Shown here piece by piece: positions 1 to 14,200 of a stretch of DNA of 64,000 bases (positions within the stretch are counted from its first letter, which is position 1; the number at the start of each line of letters is the position of its first letter). A program made the translations under genes and the position numbers. Origin of the DNA: Rotaria sp. Silwood1 (Eukaryota; Rotifera; Eurotatoria; Philodinida; Philodinidae). The notes beneath the pieces were generated by a model. It searched no databases. It was not told the origin of the DNA and was given only the letters and a program-made list of their open reading frames with translations. The stretch lies in assembly GCA_905250075.1 (NCBI GenBank), contig CAJNOP010000014.1:2071691-2135690 (forward strand), written 5' to 3'.

Positions 1-1382
1 CGATCATCAAGAACGCAACTGAATTCAGACGATAACCAGAACCCATTCATCAAAAACATGTTTTCAGTAAATAAGAACATATGATATATTTTGCTTTCTA
101 TTTTTATTGAAGTATTTCTGTTTTGATGTAAAAGCAAGAGCAAGGAAAAATCTTTTCTAGCTATTTCTCATTGATTCATTCGAAAACTGAAGAAAACTCA
201 AAAGTAAATTCAACTGGTAGTAACAGCAAATGTTTGACAACGCTGACTATCATTGACAGCACAATCAATTCTGTATTGGCCACGACAGCAATTATTATTA
301 GTATGTATTTACTCATTCGTGTAACAACAACAACAACGTTAACTAACATAACACGTAAAAATCATCTAATACTCAAAAAAATTTTTATTTAGTATACAAA
401 ATATCATTTTACACATATAATTTATATATAACTCTCTGTTATACTATAGACAGATTAGTTATCAATTCTTTTTCGATATGAAGATGAGTATAAATATAAA
501 GCCATTTTCCCAGAGTCCTGTCTTGTAGATATTAAAAAGAATCTTCTTTGCTATGGAAAATATTAGCTCTCTTTTCTTGTGTTGGTGTTCAATTCTAGAA
601 TTTCTATTGTAATAAGTTGCGAATATGATATCTTTTTGATAGTGTTTTCTACGTATTTACGCATTCCAGATATTGTAGAACAATATGCATAGAGTTATAT
701 TATCTTTTCTGCATAATGAGCGATAATTAGTTCTCAGCATGAGTTCCAATATAGGATATATATATACATATGAATACTAAAAATATTAACTTAAAAGGAG
801 AGTAGAGAAATGCAAACATGTATCAATTATATTGGTTTCTAATAATAATTGTGCTGTGTATTGTTTACATTAGATTCTAACTACTCTATTCAACATAAGT
901 CGTATCTCTATTATAACAGTCATCGTTAATGTATAGAAATGTATCTTTTAAAAAATATTGTATTACAAAAGAAACAGATTTTCTAATATTATCATATTTT
1001 TCGGCAAGAAAAATATCTGATGTATCATCCAATAGTAAAATATAATTCATACAATGGTGTGATATTTATATTTATCGATAATAGTTTGATAAAAAGAGAA
1101 AAAAATACTAATATTGTTTTTTATTTATATTATTCGACAATGTTATAGATCTATAAAAAGAAATCACAGACGATGAATGAAATCTGCTTTCACAAACAAT
1201 AATATTTAAAAAAAACCTAATAGTCAACAGACAAAAATGATGGATATTTATCCATCTGTTGCCTATTGAATCATTATATGAGCACATATAAATATGCATG
1301 AAGAATATGAAATAAAATAATACGATCTCATTTTATAAACAAAATATTTATTGGAACAAATTTCAAGCAAGAAATAACTACC
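1..1382. other. Upstream AT-rich region, no gene seen
   Basis: The stretch is very AT-rich. The open frames in it (for example 171-392 on + and 1108-1299 on -) are short, low-complexity and have no recognisable domain or splice structure. I see no RNA gene or clear repeat here. It presumably contains the promoter of the small cysteine-rich gene that follows. Confidence 0.5.
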
Positions 1383-1619
1383 ATGAAAATTTTAGTATTC
1401 ATATTCATCGTATTTATAATAACACCATTGGATGCAGGTTGTTGTAAAAAGCGCATAAGTCCATGTCCAAATGGCGAAACTCCACTTGAAGGTTATTTTT
1501 GTGGTCGTGGCCCTACGCGACAAGATTGTCCATCAACTCATGAATGTATTATTGCACCCGATGATTCTTATGCTGTTTGTTGTCCTCTTTCTCAAACAGT
1601 TACACCAACAACTACGTAA
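1383..1619 (+). CDS. Small secreted cysteine-rich protein (lustrin-type Cys-rich domain), possibly truncated
   Basis: The 78-residue frame opens with a clear signal peptide (hydrophobic core in residues 3-14, likely cleavage near DAG). A cysteine-rich segment follows, with CC at the mature start, then C-P-N-G, F-C-G-R-G, D-C-P, E-C and a final V-C-C-P. This spacing resembles lustrin-type cysteine-rich domains found in secreted invertebrate protease inhibitors. The start has ACC before ATG. The frame ends in a TAA, but the same frame stays open and cysteine-rich to 1808 (see the next entry), so the reading given here may be only the first half of a two-domain protein. A poly(A) signal AATAAA lies at 1821-1826. 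The target of the protein cannot be deduced. Confidence 0.6.
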   Translation: MKILVFIFIVFIITPLDAGCCKKRISPCPNGETPLEGYFCGRGPTRQDCPSTHECIIAPDDSYAVCCPLSQTVTPTTT

Positions 1620-1808
1620 TCAATTAAAAGAAAAGCAGCTTCATATCCAACATCATCGAATGTCATAGATACTTGTATTGTTCAATGTAATTATGACAGT
1701 GATTATGAAGAAAATCTCAAATGTTTTGGTAGCTGCTCTCGTGAATGTGTTCAACCTATTTTATTAAAATATATCAATATCATTTTATGTTATTCTATAT
1801 CTTATTGA
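1620..1808 (+). pseudogene. In-frame continuation of the cysteine-rich gene (WAP-like domain) after a TAA
   Basis: Directly after the TAA at 1617-1619 the same frame is open for 62 codons, ending TGA at 1806-1808. It encodes a segment with D-T-C, V-Q-C, a D-S-D-Y-E acidic stretch, K-C-F, G-S-C and R-E-C, which resembles the second half of a WAP four-disulfide core. Cysteine conservation across the stop suggests that this was, or still is, coding. Either the allele or gene has been truncated recently, the stop is read through, or one base is wrong in the assembly. No plausible intron removes the stop. Confidence 0.45.
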
Positions 1809-4727
1809 ATATTTGAACAAAATAAATGAAAATATAAAGATTTTAATTAGATATTTTTCTTTTGGTAAATAATGAGTGATAATTTTAACAAGTATAGAAA
1901 TATACAGAACATAGTAGATGTTTTTATTGAACCTCATTATATCAGAAACTCAAACATCAGTTCAATATCCATACACGACATATGACATATGAGTAGTATT
2001 GTGGATGTTCTTGAAAGATTTTAAAATTGAGTGTTCTTGTATTAAACAAAAGCAAATTCTTTAAAACTTTGGCAGCTTATCATCACTAATTAATACTAAA
2101 TAATTACAAACTTCCAGATCTATAGCTTTCACTATAGATGAGAATCTGTAACACAACAAAACTCATGTACTATATAGTTTTTACAATATTTCTTATCGTC
2201 TTGGATAGTATTTTTACAAATAATACAATTTTTCGAAATAAAAGACATGCTTATCAAATAAACAATGTTCGTTTATTTGATTATCATCATGATCGATTAC
2301 TAATTATAATCGTATTCGTATATTTGTCTATTATTCATTGTTTTTCATTTATTCAATACTATTGTATTCCGATTCTCGTAATTTATCTTTCAGATATTTC
2401 CTATCAATTACACATCAGCTAGTTTTGTAGCACAATTTTCGATTCACTTTGATTAATAAAACATGTTTGATGACTTTAAGAGCTACACACTTACTTTATT
2501 TAGAATTTTGAAAAATATGCATTTCGTAAACCACATACTAATTATACATTTAGCTGGCCTTGTTTCTATTATTAACCTGTATATTTCTTGTATCGATACT
2601 CGAAGGAAACATTTTTGATTTTCGGCACGTATTACTATTGAAAACTTAATAAAATAATACATGAAAGTGTTCTTACAGATACTCATTCATAGTAAAAGCT
2701 GTAAATCTTATAGCTTGTAGTTATTTCATACTAAGTAATCACAATTATCCAATTCGAGTTTCAAACAAGAGCAATGAATTTTAAAATCATTCCAGCACTT
2801 CTGAGATACTCATTAAAAGAAAATTTACTTTTATCAAACAGAAAATTCTACTATGCAAAATAATTTTTTTGTATAATTAATTAAAACAAAAGTATTTCTG
2901 TCTAAGTAGAAGAATTCCTATAATGATGAATTTCTATCAATATAACAATTTTTTCGGTTTAAAATGATATTCAAAAGAAACTAATATCATTAAAACATGT
3001 TTCGTATGCAAAACATGGTAGTAACGATTTGAAAATAACAGCGATAACAAAAGAACAAATTCAAAAAAAAAAGCATTGTATCTCATTTTCATAGATTATT
3101 CCTTTATAAAACTTCTTTTTTTTTTCTATTATAGATTATCAACAATTTAATGTTGAACTGTCAATTTGAATTTGTAAATAAATTCATTCATTGTAAAATA
3201 TTTTAGAAATTCATGTTTAATATAATTAAACAAAAAGAAAAAAAGAATTGTTTTTCACTTCAAACTATTATCTTATAATATTCTATTAATTTATAGAGAA
3301 CTGTTTTTCATTTTCTATGCATTTATTATCTCTTTGCAAGAATTCGATTGATCTCAATCATTGTCGAGCTCTGCATCCTAATATAGTACTAAATGAGATG
3401 CGCATTATCTATGAAAGCATCAATGATGAGACATCCCTTTTATCTCTTCCAAAATACGTTAAAACATATATCTGAATTACCGAGTGGACTTTTATCTTAT
3501 TCTCTCTTATATTTTCAATGAGTATGCATGTAACAAAAAAAGACTAAAAGAAAAAAGAAATTTCTTGTTGTATGCAGACGAATTTTTCATCGTTCATATG
3601 AGAAATACAGAAAAGATCTTTATATGTAATTATATATATATAAATAAATCAGATAAAAAGAATGTTTATAAAAAAAAAACAAAGAGAAAATAAAAAGTAT
3701 TCAACTTTAGTTTCCATTTGACAGCGATCGAACAGTTTCTGATAGTCATTCATTTTCTTGGCAGACTCTTATTTCTTTTTGTCGTGCATTTATAAAATGC
3801 CTTTTAAAGTCAACATAGACTTCTAGCTTTTATTCGTGACACGAAAGAAAAATTGTCATTTCTGACTGACACTAATTGGCTATTGTTTATTTGATAAGAA
3901 AATGCCACATATACATCACTAGAAAAATATATTATAGTCTTTTTTTGACTGTTTTCCCCACTAATAACTACTTTTCAACAATACAAATTATGTCAGAAAC
4001 ATTTATTAAGAATATCGAAAAGTAAACATAAACAAAATAGAATTTAAACATACTTTGTTTTTCTTTCGTTATTTCTATGTGTTAATCAATTTAATATTAT
4101 TTAATTGATTTCGAAAATTTTATATTTGATATTCACGTATACAAACATAAAAACAGTGAATGATCGAATCAACTGTTTACAATTGTATGTCAATAGCAAA
4201 TAGCAAAAGTACTAGTCTACAGGAGGTGTTTGCGTCTAAGTTAACTCAATATATGCTTCTGCTACATACAAAGGACGAGGAGAAAAAAAAAGGAAAAAAA
4301 AAGCTCTTAAAGCGTATATACATGTTTTCATTTTTTTTTTACAAGCATAGTGAAAAACACAACGGAAATTTGTAGTTGCCACAAGTCTAATATGGAGTCG
4401 AAGAGCACGACTTCAACTCTATTTCTTCCTACGCTCTCATCATTAGTAGTTGCCATATCTCCATACATTTACTCTTATCCTTTATAAGCATAAATTGAGC
4501 GAGTAACTATCCAGCGAAAAAAAAAGAAGAAAAAAACGAAGCTCAGTAAGACAGAATTGAAAGGAAAAAGAAAGGAAGTGTAAGTCGTTACTAATTTAAT
4601 TGTTTTTATGCTCACATATATAAATCTATTCGATTGAATATGACACAGTAATATCGACCAACTTACCTTATCAATATGACACTTTCTTTAGATGGAAGTT
4701 TGATCTTTTACTTAAAAATTTATTTTA
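1809..4727. other. Intergenic region between the Cys-rich gene and PDE4 exon 1a
   Basis: About 2.9 kb of AT-rich sequence. Open frames at 2138-2422, 3484-3693 and 4160-4375 consist of hydrophobic or lysine-rich low-complexity residues with no domain and no matching splice sites, and I take them as chance. The last kilobase probably includes the promoter for the most distal PDE4 first exon; no specific element is recognisable. Confidence 0.45.
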
Positions 4728-5218
4728 ATGATTACTCGTCGTCGACAAGATTTAACTAGTTTAAGTTTTTGTTCGACATGTACGACAGCTACAACTAGTA
4801 ATGTACGATGGAGTGATGTTTCATCAGGTTCATCATTTATTCCGACACTATTATCATTTCAAAGACCAATAATAAAATCTGCTCATCGTTGTATAATTTC
4901 ATCAATTCCACCATCATGGTCGCCTATTTCACCAAATTTACAAAAATCTACTACTCTTCGTGAATTTTGTTTACCACGACAAGAACCTCAATCACCAGTT
5001 GATATATTCAATCGATCATCATTATATTCATGCTCACCATCTTTAGTTAAATTTAGTCGAACGCGTGCTAAAGAACGTTCATCAATATCAACAAGTACAA
5101 CAACACTTCCATCAACAATTAATACAGGTATTTTGCTACATCCAACAACGACTTATCTGACTGTTAATGGATCTAAAACACATCATCATCATCGTCATCA
5201 TCACTGTCGTCATACACG
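4728..5218 (+). CDS. PDE4: PDE4 alternative first exon 1a
   Basis: Encodes 163 residues: Ser/Thr-rich, with several basic-Ser sites and a His-rich run ([11 protein letters not shown]) near the end. The start is fixed by an in-frame TAA 15 bases upstream. It ends at donor GTAAAT (5219) in phase 2, the phase needed to join the shared exon at 17461 and give R-F-D-V-D-G. Vertebrate PDE4 has the same C-F-D-V-D-N junction. This is the longest predicted isoform (868 residues). The phase match and absence of stops support it; expression cannot be judged from sequence. Confidence 0.65.
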
Positions 5219-8200
5219 GTAAATTTGTTAGATTATGTGTAATTATTTATCAAAGAGAAATATAATCCAATTTTGATTGTTCTACTTTTGATAATTATAA
5301 TCATAAGTTCAATTTTCTTCAAATATCTGAATATGTTCAGGTTTTTTCTTGTATCATTGAAAAATTAGTAATATGAAGTTCTATATGTATTGATTAAAGA
5401 AATACTTGATAGATCTCTTTGAAAAGAAATGAAATATTTAATTACAACAGAAAATTTTGTAAAAGTTTCAATATTTTAAAATTTTTTCGATTCAATTGAA
5501 TTGGCAAGTAAATTTAATTAATCGTAAACATTCTAATTAGTTTTAATTGAAATTGTTAGTCATGTAGTGAAATTTGTTCAAAAGTCTAGAAAAAATATTT
5601 AATTGATGATAATGACTATTCTCTATTTTGTCTCATAGAGTTATTCATGAAAACAACATGTTTCATTTAAATAGAGATGATCAATATTAGTTGTATAATT
5701 TATCCGCATTTTCATAGGCATACACTATTGATGGTCTATGAGAGGAATGTTTCTGAAACGCCATACATAGTAATTTACAACTCTTAGGAAGTCGTGTAAA
5801 AATTAGTTTTTGAGAATACTATCTTAACAAGCACAAATTTTTGAATAGAATAAAGAATCGTCACATTTCCTATGATCTTCACTTGAAAAGTTATAAGCAT
5901 TATTAAAAAAACTAAAAGAATTTGTGCTATGATAAATTTCGCTAATTTCTTATTTTTTTGTGATGCTCATCAATGTTTAAGGAAAGATCGTACAAAAAAT
6001 ACGACTACTGTTCATTTTATTCAGAATTTTGTGTTTTTTAAGATGATACCCTTAAAAACTAATTTTCATTTAGTCTACTTGGACTTAGAAACTGCCATAT
6101 TTGATTTTCAGAAACCTTGCTCTCAGAATTTATCTACGGAATTTTGACATGAAATGCATTTGACACGTAAATTCATTGGTTATTCAAACTATTATTTATA
6201 TTTGAGGTGAATACTTAGTATTGTAGAAAAAAAACCTCTTGAGTCCTATATTTTTTTGATCAGCATTGTAGAATGTGTCTAGACAGTCTCTTGACAAAAA
6301 ATAATTTGAATGTTACCATTCTATTTTGACTCAATAGGCTGACATCTTTACTACTGACATAAGAATATTCATAGAAGTAATATTGTCAAAAATTGTTTTG
6401 AAGTATTAACAAATGACTTTATCAAAGAACTGTAACCTTTGACAAGTCATGAAAACAACGATATATTTATTTGCTTAGTCAAAATTAAGCAATGCCTCAT
6501 TTTTTCAATTAATTCTCTATTATAGTGTCTCTTTGGCCGTATATTTATATTATAGATATATATCTGATTATTCAATGTATCCAGAATATTTTCAACTATA
6601 AACAATAAGACATTGTTGACAAAACTATCATATTGTTTTCTGATAATTCGGCAAAGGTTACAGTTCTTGGTAAAAATCATATGTTAATTTTTCAAGACAA
6701 TTTTTGACAACATTTTTCCTATTAATATTTCTCTGTCAGTAATAAAAAATATTAGTCTATTCAATAAACAAAAAATATAACGATAACATTCAAATTTTTC
6801 TTTCCTCCAAAACTTGCTGACAACCATTCTATACTCCATATTATCTAATATATCGTTATCAATATATCTATACTGATAACTCTTATACAACTAAAAATGG
6901 TAATTCTATTTTTATCATTATATGATGTATTTGAATATATCTTAGTAAACATGAAAGCTATAATTTTTTTCTTTTTTTTATAATTATCTAACAAATGAAC
7001 TACTCTATAGTTAAGTGGAAACAACAGCTGAAGTGCTTGCATTGTATGAATAGCTTAGAATGTCATGCTATTTTCTATTATGAATATTCATTGAATCACA
7101 AAGCATTTTTTTCTTCTTTCTACAAGTCTGAGCCTGGAGATGTTAACAAGTACTTCAGAAATGTATTTAAAGATCAAAATTCAAAAATTTTTGTCAAATA
7201 ATGTGTCCATCTATTAGAAAACTTTTTTTTTAATTGTTAATATAAAATTGTTTTGTTTTGTATGACAATCGTACATACGATATGAATGAAACATTATCAG
7301 TAAATATAGATAAGTATGTATGTATGCATTGCTTTTTAATCAAGTTCAAAGGCCAGTCTCAGTTTGATTCCAGTTTTCAATATGTCTGAAACATTTCTCA
7401 TTTATTTTTGGTTGATACTTAAAAAACAATAGAACATAACATGACCATAGGAATCATATTGTAACCTTATTCAGATGTTTGTATTTAAAGAAAAAAAAAA
7501 TGAACTTTTAAAAATTTAATTGTTTCTCTGACGTCAATACAATCTCATTAGTTAAATATAAATAAATGCATTTTCGTGAATCAGTGCTATACTAGAAAAG
7601 TATTTGATCTAGTAAGAAAATATTTTTTCTCTTCAAATAACGTTAAGTTAAATCGCAACTACATATGATTTGTTTTTTTTTATTAGAATATAATCAATAA
7701 AAAGAAAAGATAAATAAATCATTTGTATTTTTCTTGTGTTTTTTTTTAACGATATTTAATTGAATTGAATCATAAAAGACAACAGAACTGCTTGTAGGTC
7801 TTATTCATAGCAACAAATGATTTGCAATTAATGATATTTCACATTCTATCCTATATCAGTAAAATATATGTTTACAAAAAAAAACATATAACATCGAATC
7901 CAATGAGCCAGTTGATTCAATATTTTCATAAGCATTTTTATTACTAATATTGATTGAAGAAATATAATGTTTGACTAACATTGTTGTATGAAACATTTTT
8001 CTCATCATTGATTTATTTTGGTTAATTTTTTGTGTAAAAGATGAAGATGAGCATTTTATGACATACGAGTAGAAATCAATCAGCATTTTTTCTTATAAAT
8101 AGATACTTATGGAGAGATAGAAAGAGAAAAAAAAAAGAATATTAATAGCAAAGCTAAAAGACAAGTTGTGGAAATAAAGATGAACGTGCTATTGATCTCA

Positions 8201-11200
8201 AGTGTTGATGTACGTCTCTGTGTGTCGTTTGAAATTGTCGCTTTTGTTGAAAACACAAGAAAGAAGAAGAAAAAAAAACGAGAGAGAAGAAAAAAAGAAG
8301 ACGAAGAATAGTGTAAACGTTACTACCTCTAACTAATGTGATCCTTCAACAAATAAACAGCAACGTAGGTCTTGCATGCATGTCTATATAGTATATATTT
8401 TAATTCATTTAAAAGAAATAGAAATAGATCAATGGCCGCTATTACAAGTCAACGGCGTTTAATTCGTGGTAAACTCCAAACACGAAGGTATTTAATTGAA
8501 AAATTAATATTTGTTTTATATATATATCTAAATTTATTAATTTTTTTTATTGAATTGTCGAAATTCTTGAAAGAAGACTATAGTTAATTCGTAGTTTAGA
8601 AAAGAAATTTATGCTTGTGATTATCACTATAAGATAATATTATTTATTTATTAAGAAAAATAAATTACCGAAAGGAAATAATTTGAAAAAAAAAATAAAT
8701 TATAATATGAGCGGTTTTTTTCTTATCTTCTAATTGGAAAAAGGATAAATTACATATTCAGTAATGTAATTTTCTATTTTTGCTCAATTAAAGGAAATAT
8801 CTTATTTCACGTTTGTTTGTAAATGAATAGGAAGCTAATTTTTACTAGACAACTAATGGTATTGCATGTATGAAAGGATAAAACTATCTAAGCGTCATCT
8901 AAAAATAGGATATTTTAATGAACACCTTGAAGTCTTTTCTTCCACAAGTTAATTCCAATGAATTTCCGTTTTGTTGTCATCTTCGAAAAAACAATAAAAT
9001 AAAAAGAGAACAAATTATCATATATATTGTTTTCTCTTTTTCATCGTCCTGAAACCTTTGAGATAGTAGAAAATCTATTATGATTGTGCTAGACATTATT
9101 TATATTCATATTAAATAACCGTCGTATGACAAATTGCTATCATTCGTTAAATTTTAGTTAGCATTTTTTGATGTTATGCCGGAAATAATCATCATCTTGA
9201 TGTTTCTCATTTTTCATTATGAATTGCATTTGTGTTCTATTCGTTTTCTTTGTTTATTTTTATTCTTTTTAGTATACTAATGATCCTAGAACAAAATAAT
9301 AGAAGTTATCAGGATAACTATGTCGAAGGCTATTAACAATTTTAGTTTTGTTTAAGACGATAATGTTAAATAGAAAAATAACTATTTATAATGGGAATAA
9401 AAAAAGAAAAAAAAAATGAGAAAAATTACTTTCTCTCTGTCTGTCTTCTTAGTAGAGTATAAGTACCATCAAGATAAATTATAATAGTAGTAATTGAGAA
9501 AATGCACGGATAACCCAAGATAATTATCCAACTTGTTCGACTAGAAAAATCACACATGATCGACAGAGATCGACATTAGGTCAATGATAAGACAAATTGA
9601 GAAAAAACGAGTAAGCAAAAGAAAAAGAAATAGACATATATACATTTATATCATGTAAGCAGGAAATGTTGTCAGGAAAACTCGATTAGGTATTTAATTC
9701 TTCGTACAGTAAATCGTGCAGGCATTTGCTAGTTTTGATTTTCGGTTGAAATTCTATTATTATACTTCATACTATTCTCCGTGATCAATTCTTTCTTAAA
9801 TGTATAATCATGATGATTTTCAATAGATGGCATCCGGATTTTAGACAAATCATTTATTAACCACGACGATCAACAGATGTGAAAAGATTTTGATCGAGTC
9901 GTCTTCCAATTGTTTTTCTCTTTTTTTTTTATTATCGTAATATTGTCATCGAACATACAAAAACGGCATCACAAGAGAACAAGAAAACGCGTGAGAGACC
10001 GTCCCTCGCCCATATAAATTAATAGAACATCCGTTCGCTCGACTAACTCTAGTACTAGGGCGTTCTTCCCTATTGTCTCTCTCAGTATGCTTGTTTTCGC
10101 ATCTTTCCACGAAACGAACTCTGCTTTTGTTCTCTTATCCTTCTATCAAAATAGTCGCTAGAATCGATCCAGGCGCAGCGATTCTATTTTGCATTCATAA
10201 GACACATAGACAATCTACAACTGTGTGCATAGCATTGCACGTGTTTTATTATTATTATTATTCTAAAGCGATTGACGTTTGTAATCATCGATAAGAAGAA
10301 AAAAAAGAAAGATCATAGTCAAACATTGTTATCCGTATGTCGTTAGGTGAAAGTATCAATCAAGATTCAACATCATCACCTACTAATCGTCATTTTCTTA
10401 TTGTTCCATCATTCAATCCTGAACGTCGACATTCATGGGCGAGTGTTATTTCACATATATCAGCACGAAATTCTGATATTACTTCATATATAAATATAAC
10501 AAATCCTGAAAGTACACGGTGAGAACTTTCATTTTTTATTATAAAGTTCATGTTTAACAACGTAATGAGAAAAAGAGAATCGGAGAGAAATATAGCGAGA
10601 AACAAAAACAAAACGGTAAATGCCGAAACTATGAATATATTTTGTATGTATGTGTTCATTTGTGTCTTATTAGCACTTTCCTTCCGTCATTTGCTTTTAG
10701 CGTTTGTATTTGTATGTTCATATTTGTAACAGTTACAAAACACAATTTTATTTGCTTTTGTAATTTTCAATAAGTCTTCGTTTAAATATTAACCATGAAT
10801 TTTTATCGACATTTTCTTGGTATACCTTTAAATGAACGACGTCATTCAATTGGACCTGCTCAGAGTGGCAAACGTGTTAAGTGAGCAAACTTATTTATTT
10901 ATTGATTAAAAATTAAATTTTGTTGATTTTGTTTTCCTTCTTAAGTTAAGTAAAAAACAAATAGTAACTTAATAAACACTTTGTTTTTACATCGCATGAC
11001 TATTATCTATTCATTAACATTGATTAAAAGAATCGGCTAGAGAATAGAAGTTGGATGTTTTTTTTTATTGCATGTAAATGACGGTATGAGCTTCTTTTTT
11101 TTTCTAATTACACAAAAGATAAAAAAATGTCAGCATGTTTTACATTCTAAGACTTAATAATTGATTTAAATAGAAAAAAATTTATTTAATTTTTTGTAAA

Positions 11201-14200
11201 ATCAACATGTTATCCTATCAGAGTAAATTTTAAAAAAGAATAGAATTATTTGCATTATAAAAAAAACTTATGTTTGTAAAAATGAAGAAATATTAAAATG
11301 AAAAATTTAAAATATTAGTTATACTCTATGAGTTACAAATATTTTTTTATTAACAATCCTATTTGATAAGTATTTAAACATAAAAATACATATATTTAGA
11401 TAAAATCATATTTATTTTTGATTCGAAATTAGGCTTTCTTTTTTCTTCTATATCATACTTTGCAATCTTAATTACGTCTTAATAATTTAAAGAATCTACT
11501 AAAAAACTTCTTTATAAATATATGTAGATATAAGAAATACAATGATGCTCATGTAATATTTATTACAAATATGAATAACAATATATAATTGTGTCGGGAA
11601 AATACCATTGCAGATAGATTTTTGAATAATAAAACGTCATCAAGTCGGATGTTTTTTTTTCTCTCTTTAGAAATACATATATTTCTTTTCTTTTTTTACC
11701 TGTTTTTCTTAATGTGTTATTGTGCACATTAGTAGTTGTCAATCAAATGCATTTGAATACAAAATTGTGATTTATTACATGAGAAAACAATAGAAACGTA
11801 AAGCGACAAGACTAACCGTGTCGCTAAATAATGTATTTAAATGAAAAAGTTTTTTTTGCATTGTTTATTACACTTGTGATAAGATGAAATGAATTTAAGA
11901 TGACAGTAAGATTTTTATCACGAAATATTATATAGTCAATATATATTATTCTACATTTGTTTTGAGTTAATTAAATATAAATAAAATAGAAGTTCTTTTT
12001 CTTTTGTATCATGAAAAAAATAAACTATCAAATTATTATAATCTGTCCTATTTTCTTGTACAATAAAATGACTTGAGTAAAGTTATTCTCGTTTTGTTTT
12101 TACCTTAGTTTTATTTTCTTTTTTTCTTTTTGTTTTGTTATGTCAATTTATTTGAATACCTGTGTCTTATTGTTTACCGGAAAGTCAAAGCAATTTGTTT
12201 TATTCAAATATTGACTTTCTTCAAGTATATACTATGAAACTTAATCATATTATTCGTAAATATATTTGATCATTGATCAAAAAAAAATACAACTCAGTTG
12301 TTTTCATACACAAATAATAATATTATATTACCAAATGTTGATAGAAATATAAATCGTTTTCTACTTTTGTCTACATCATCATTTATGTTTCTACTTAAAA
12401 AAAATGCTCTAGGCCAATTATTTATTTACACGAAAACATGTCCTATTGTATAAATTGTCAAAAAATATGAAAATATTTGTTTTCTTTTTTCAATGTAAAC
12501 ATATTCATAGTTTTAACGGTTATTTATTAGCCTATTTAGATAATTAATTATTTGTAATACGTTAATCAAGTAATTGTCAGAAAATATCTGACACACAAAA
12601 GAAAAAAAAGAAAAACGACTTTTTTGTTTTAGAATGCCAGGTGACAGAGCTATTTTCTATTTCATCATTTACTATAGCTTTTGTTATTGATCATTGGAGA
12701 GCAGACGAGTAAAACTCATTTGCGACATACGCTCTGATTGACACTTTGACTTCCATATATATATATATATATGTGTGTATCATAAGATAGAGAAAAAAAC
12801 ACCCTTTTAAGTGGGGAATAGAGCAAGAAGATTTTTCCTTTACTTCCATGTCACTCTAACTTAGTATGCTAAGAGCAATGACGACATCTCTGATATGTTG
12901 TTATCTTTGCCTTATCATCATCAGTTCGATAGTTACGGTCGCTAGAACAGTATTGATAGGAACTGTTGTAATAATAAGCACGCAAGAATGTAAAAATCGT
13001 TGTTGATGTTCGTTCGTTTGTTCTCACCGTTATACACATGCATGCACACGTCTTCTTTATACTACCAACATCGATACTCCATTGAAACGTAATAGAGAAA
13101 AAAAAAGACAAGAAAAGGAAAAGAAAAGAAAAAACAAGAAAAAAACGCACGGTCGAATAAAAAGGAAAAGAAGACAGTAGTATGTACGTTTGCGTTGTCG
13201 TGTTCGCCGGTTCTGTTTTTTGTCGCACGATTTATTGTGACGTTGCATCGGGTGCCACGGCCACCAGGAGCATCGTCGTTGTTCTTCGTTTCTCGCATCA
13301 TCATCAGCAGGCCACAGCAGCCGCTGTAGCGGCAACAGCAGTAATAGCGACTGAGAGTGAAAAAAAGAAAGAAACACCCCCGTTCGTATGTATGTATGTA
13401 GTTCGTCAACAATAAACAAAGTCGCTCTCGTGTGTATGCCAATTCTCGGTTCTTCATTGTTGTCGTTGTCATCATTTACATAGAAGTCAATCACGAGTGT
13501 CACCAATAATTCCCCACCGCCGGTCATTTCGATCACACGATCGTCATCGTCGTCGGAATTTTTAGTTTCTACTATTCGACCATTTCTTATTGAACAAAAG
13601 AAAAAAAAAGCTATATCATCAGCGCCACGATCTTTTACCTCTTTTTCCTCAATAAATATTCGTTCCTTTCCATTTCAATGTTGCGGCGAGAGAAGAAATT
13701 CTTCTCAAAGACAATCAGTCGAACAAACTTCAAAGACCAATTTTACACATCGACAAAGTTCGACACCAAGTCTTTCATCACATTGTCCTTCAAAAAATCT
13801 TATACGAACTCATCGAAAAACAAATACAAAACCAACAATAATATCATCACCAACAACAATACCAACATTAACAAAGTCAACAAAAAAACGTCGTCGACGC
13901 GGAGGAATGGCTTCAGCTTGTACTTCATGTGTTTCATCAAATCAAAGTCGTCGACAGAGTTCGACAACTATTGATGATATCACAACAACTCCCGCTATAT
14001 CTTCATCTACAAATCCACCTTTACTAGCTCGTCTTGGACAGATTATATTGAGACGAAGAACTAATGGTGGTGCTAATAATAGTAGTAGTAGTACCATAGT
14101 CAATAACAAAAGCAGGTAAATTATATCTATATTAAGAATTAAATCATACTATCTCTAGCTTGTAGAAAGTAATAATACATATCTAAGTTTTTTTCACTCG

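Noticed and set aside
2138-2422. 94-codon frame with hydrophobic stretches, looking like a membrane peptide
   Set aside because: AT-rich composition gives such I/L/F/Y-rich frames by chance; no signal, splice or domain support.
12869-13536. Overlapping minus-strand frames up to 159 codons
   Set aside because: They are antisense to a compositionally biased promoter-like block and rich in F/L/R runs; two frames overlap, which is typical of shadows.
13678-13974. 98-codon plus-strand frame
   Set aside because: It is a shifted reading of the exon 1e frame; the phase-2 donor at 14116 belongs to the other frame.
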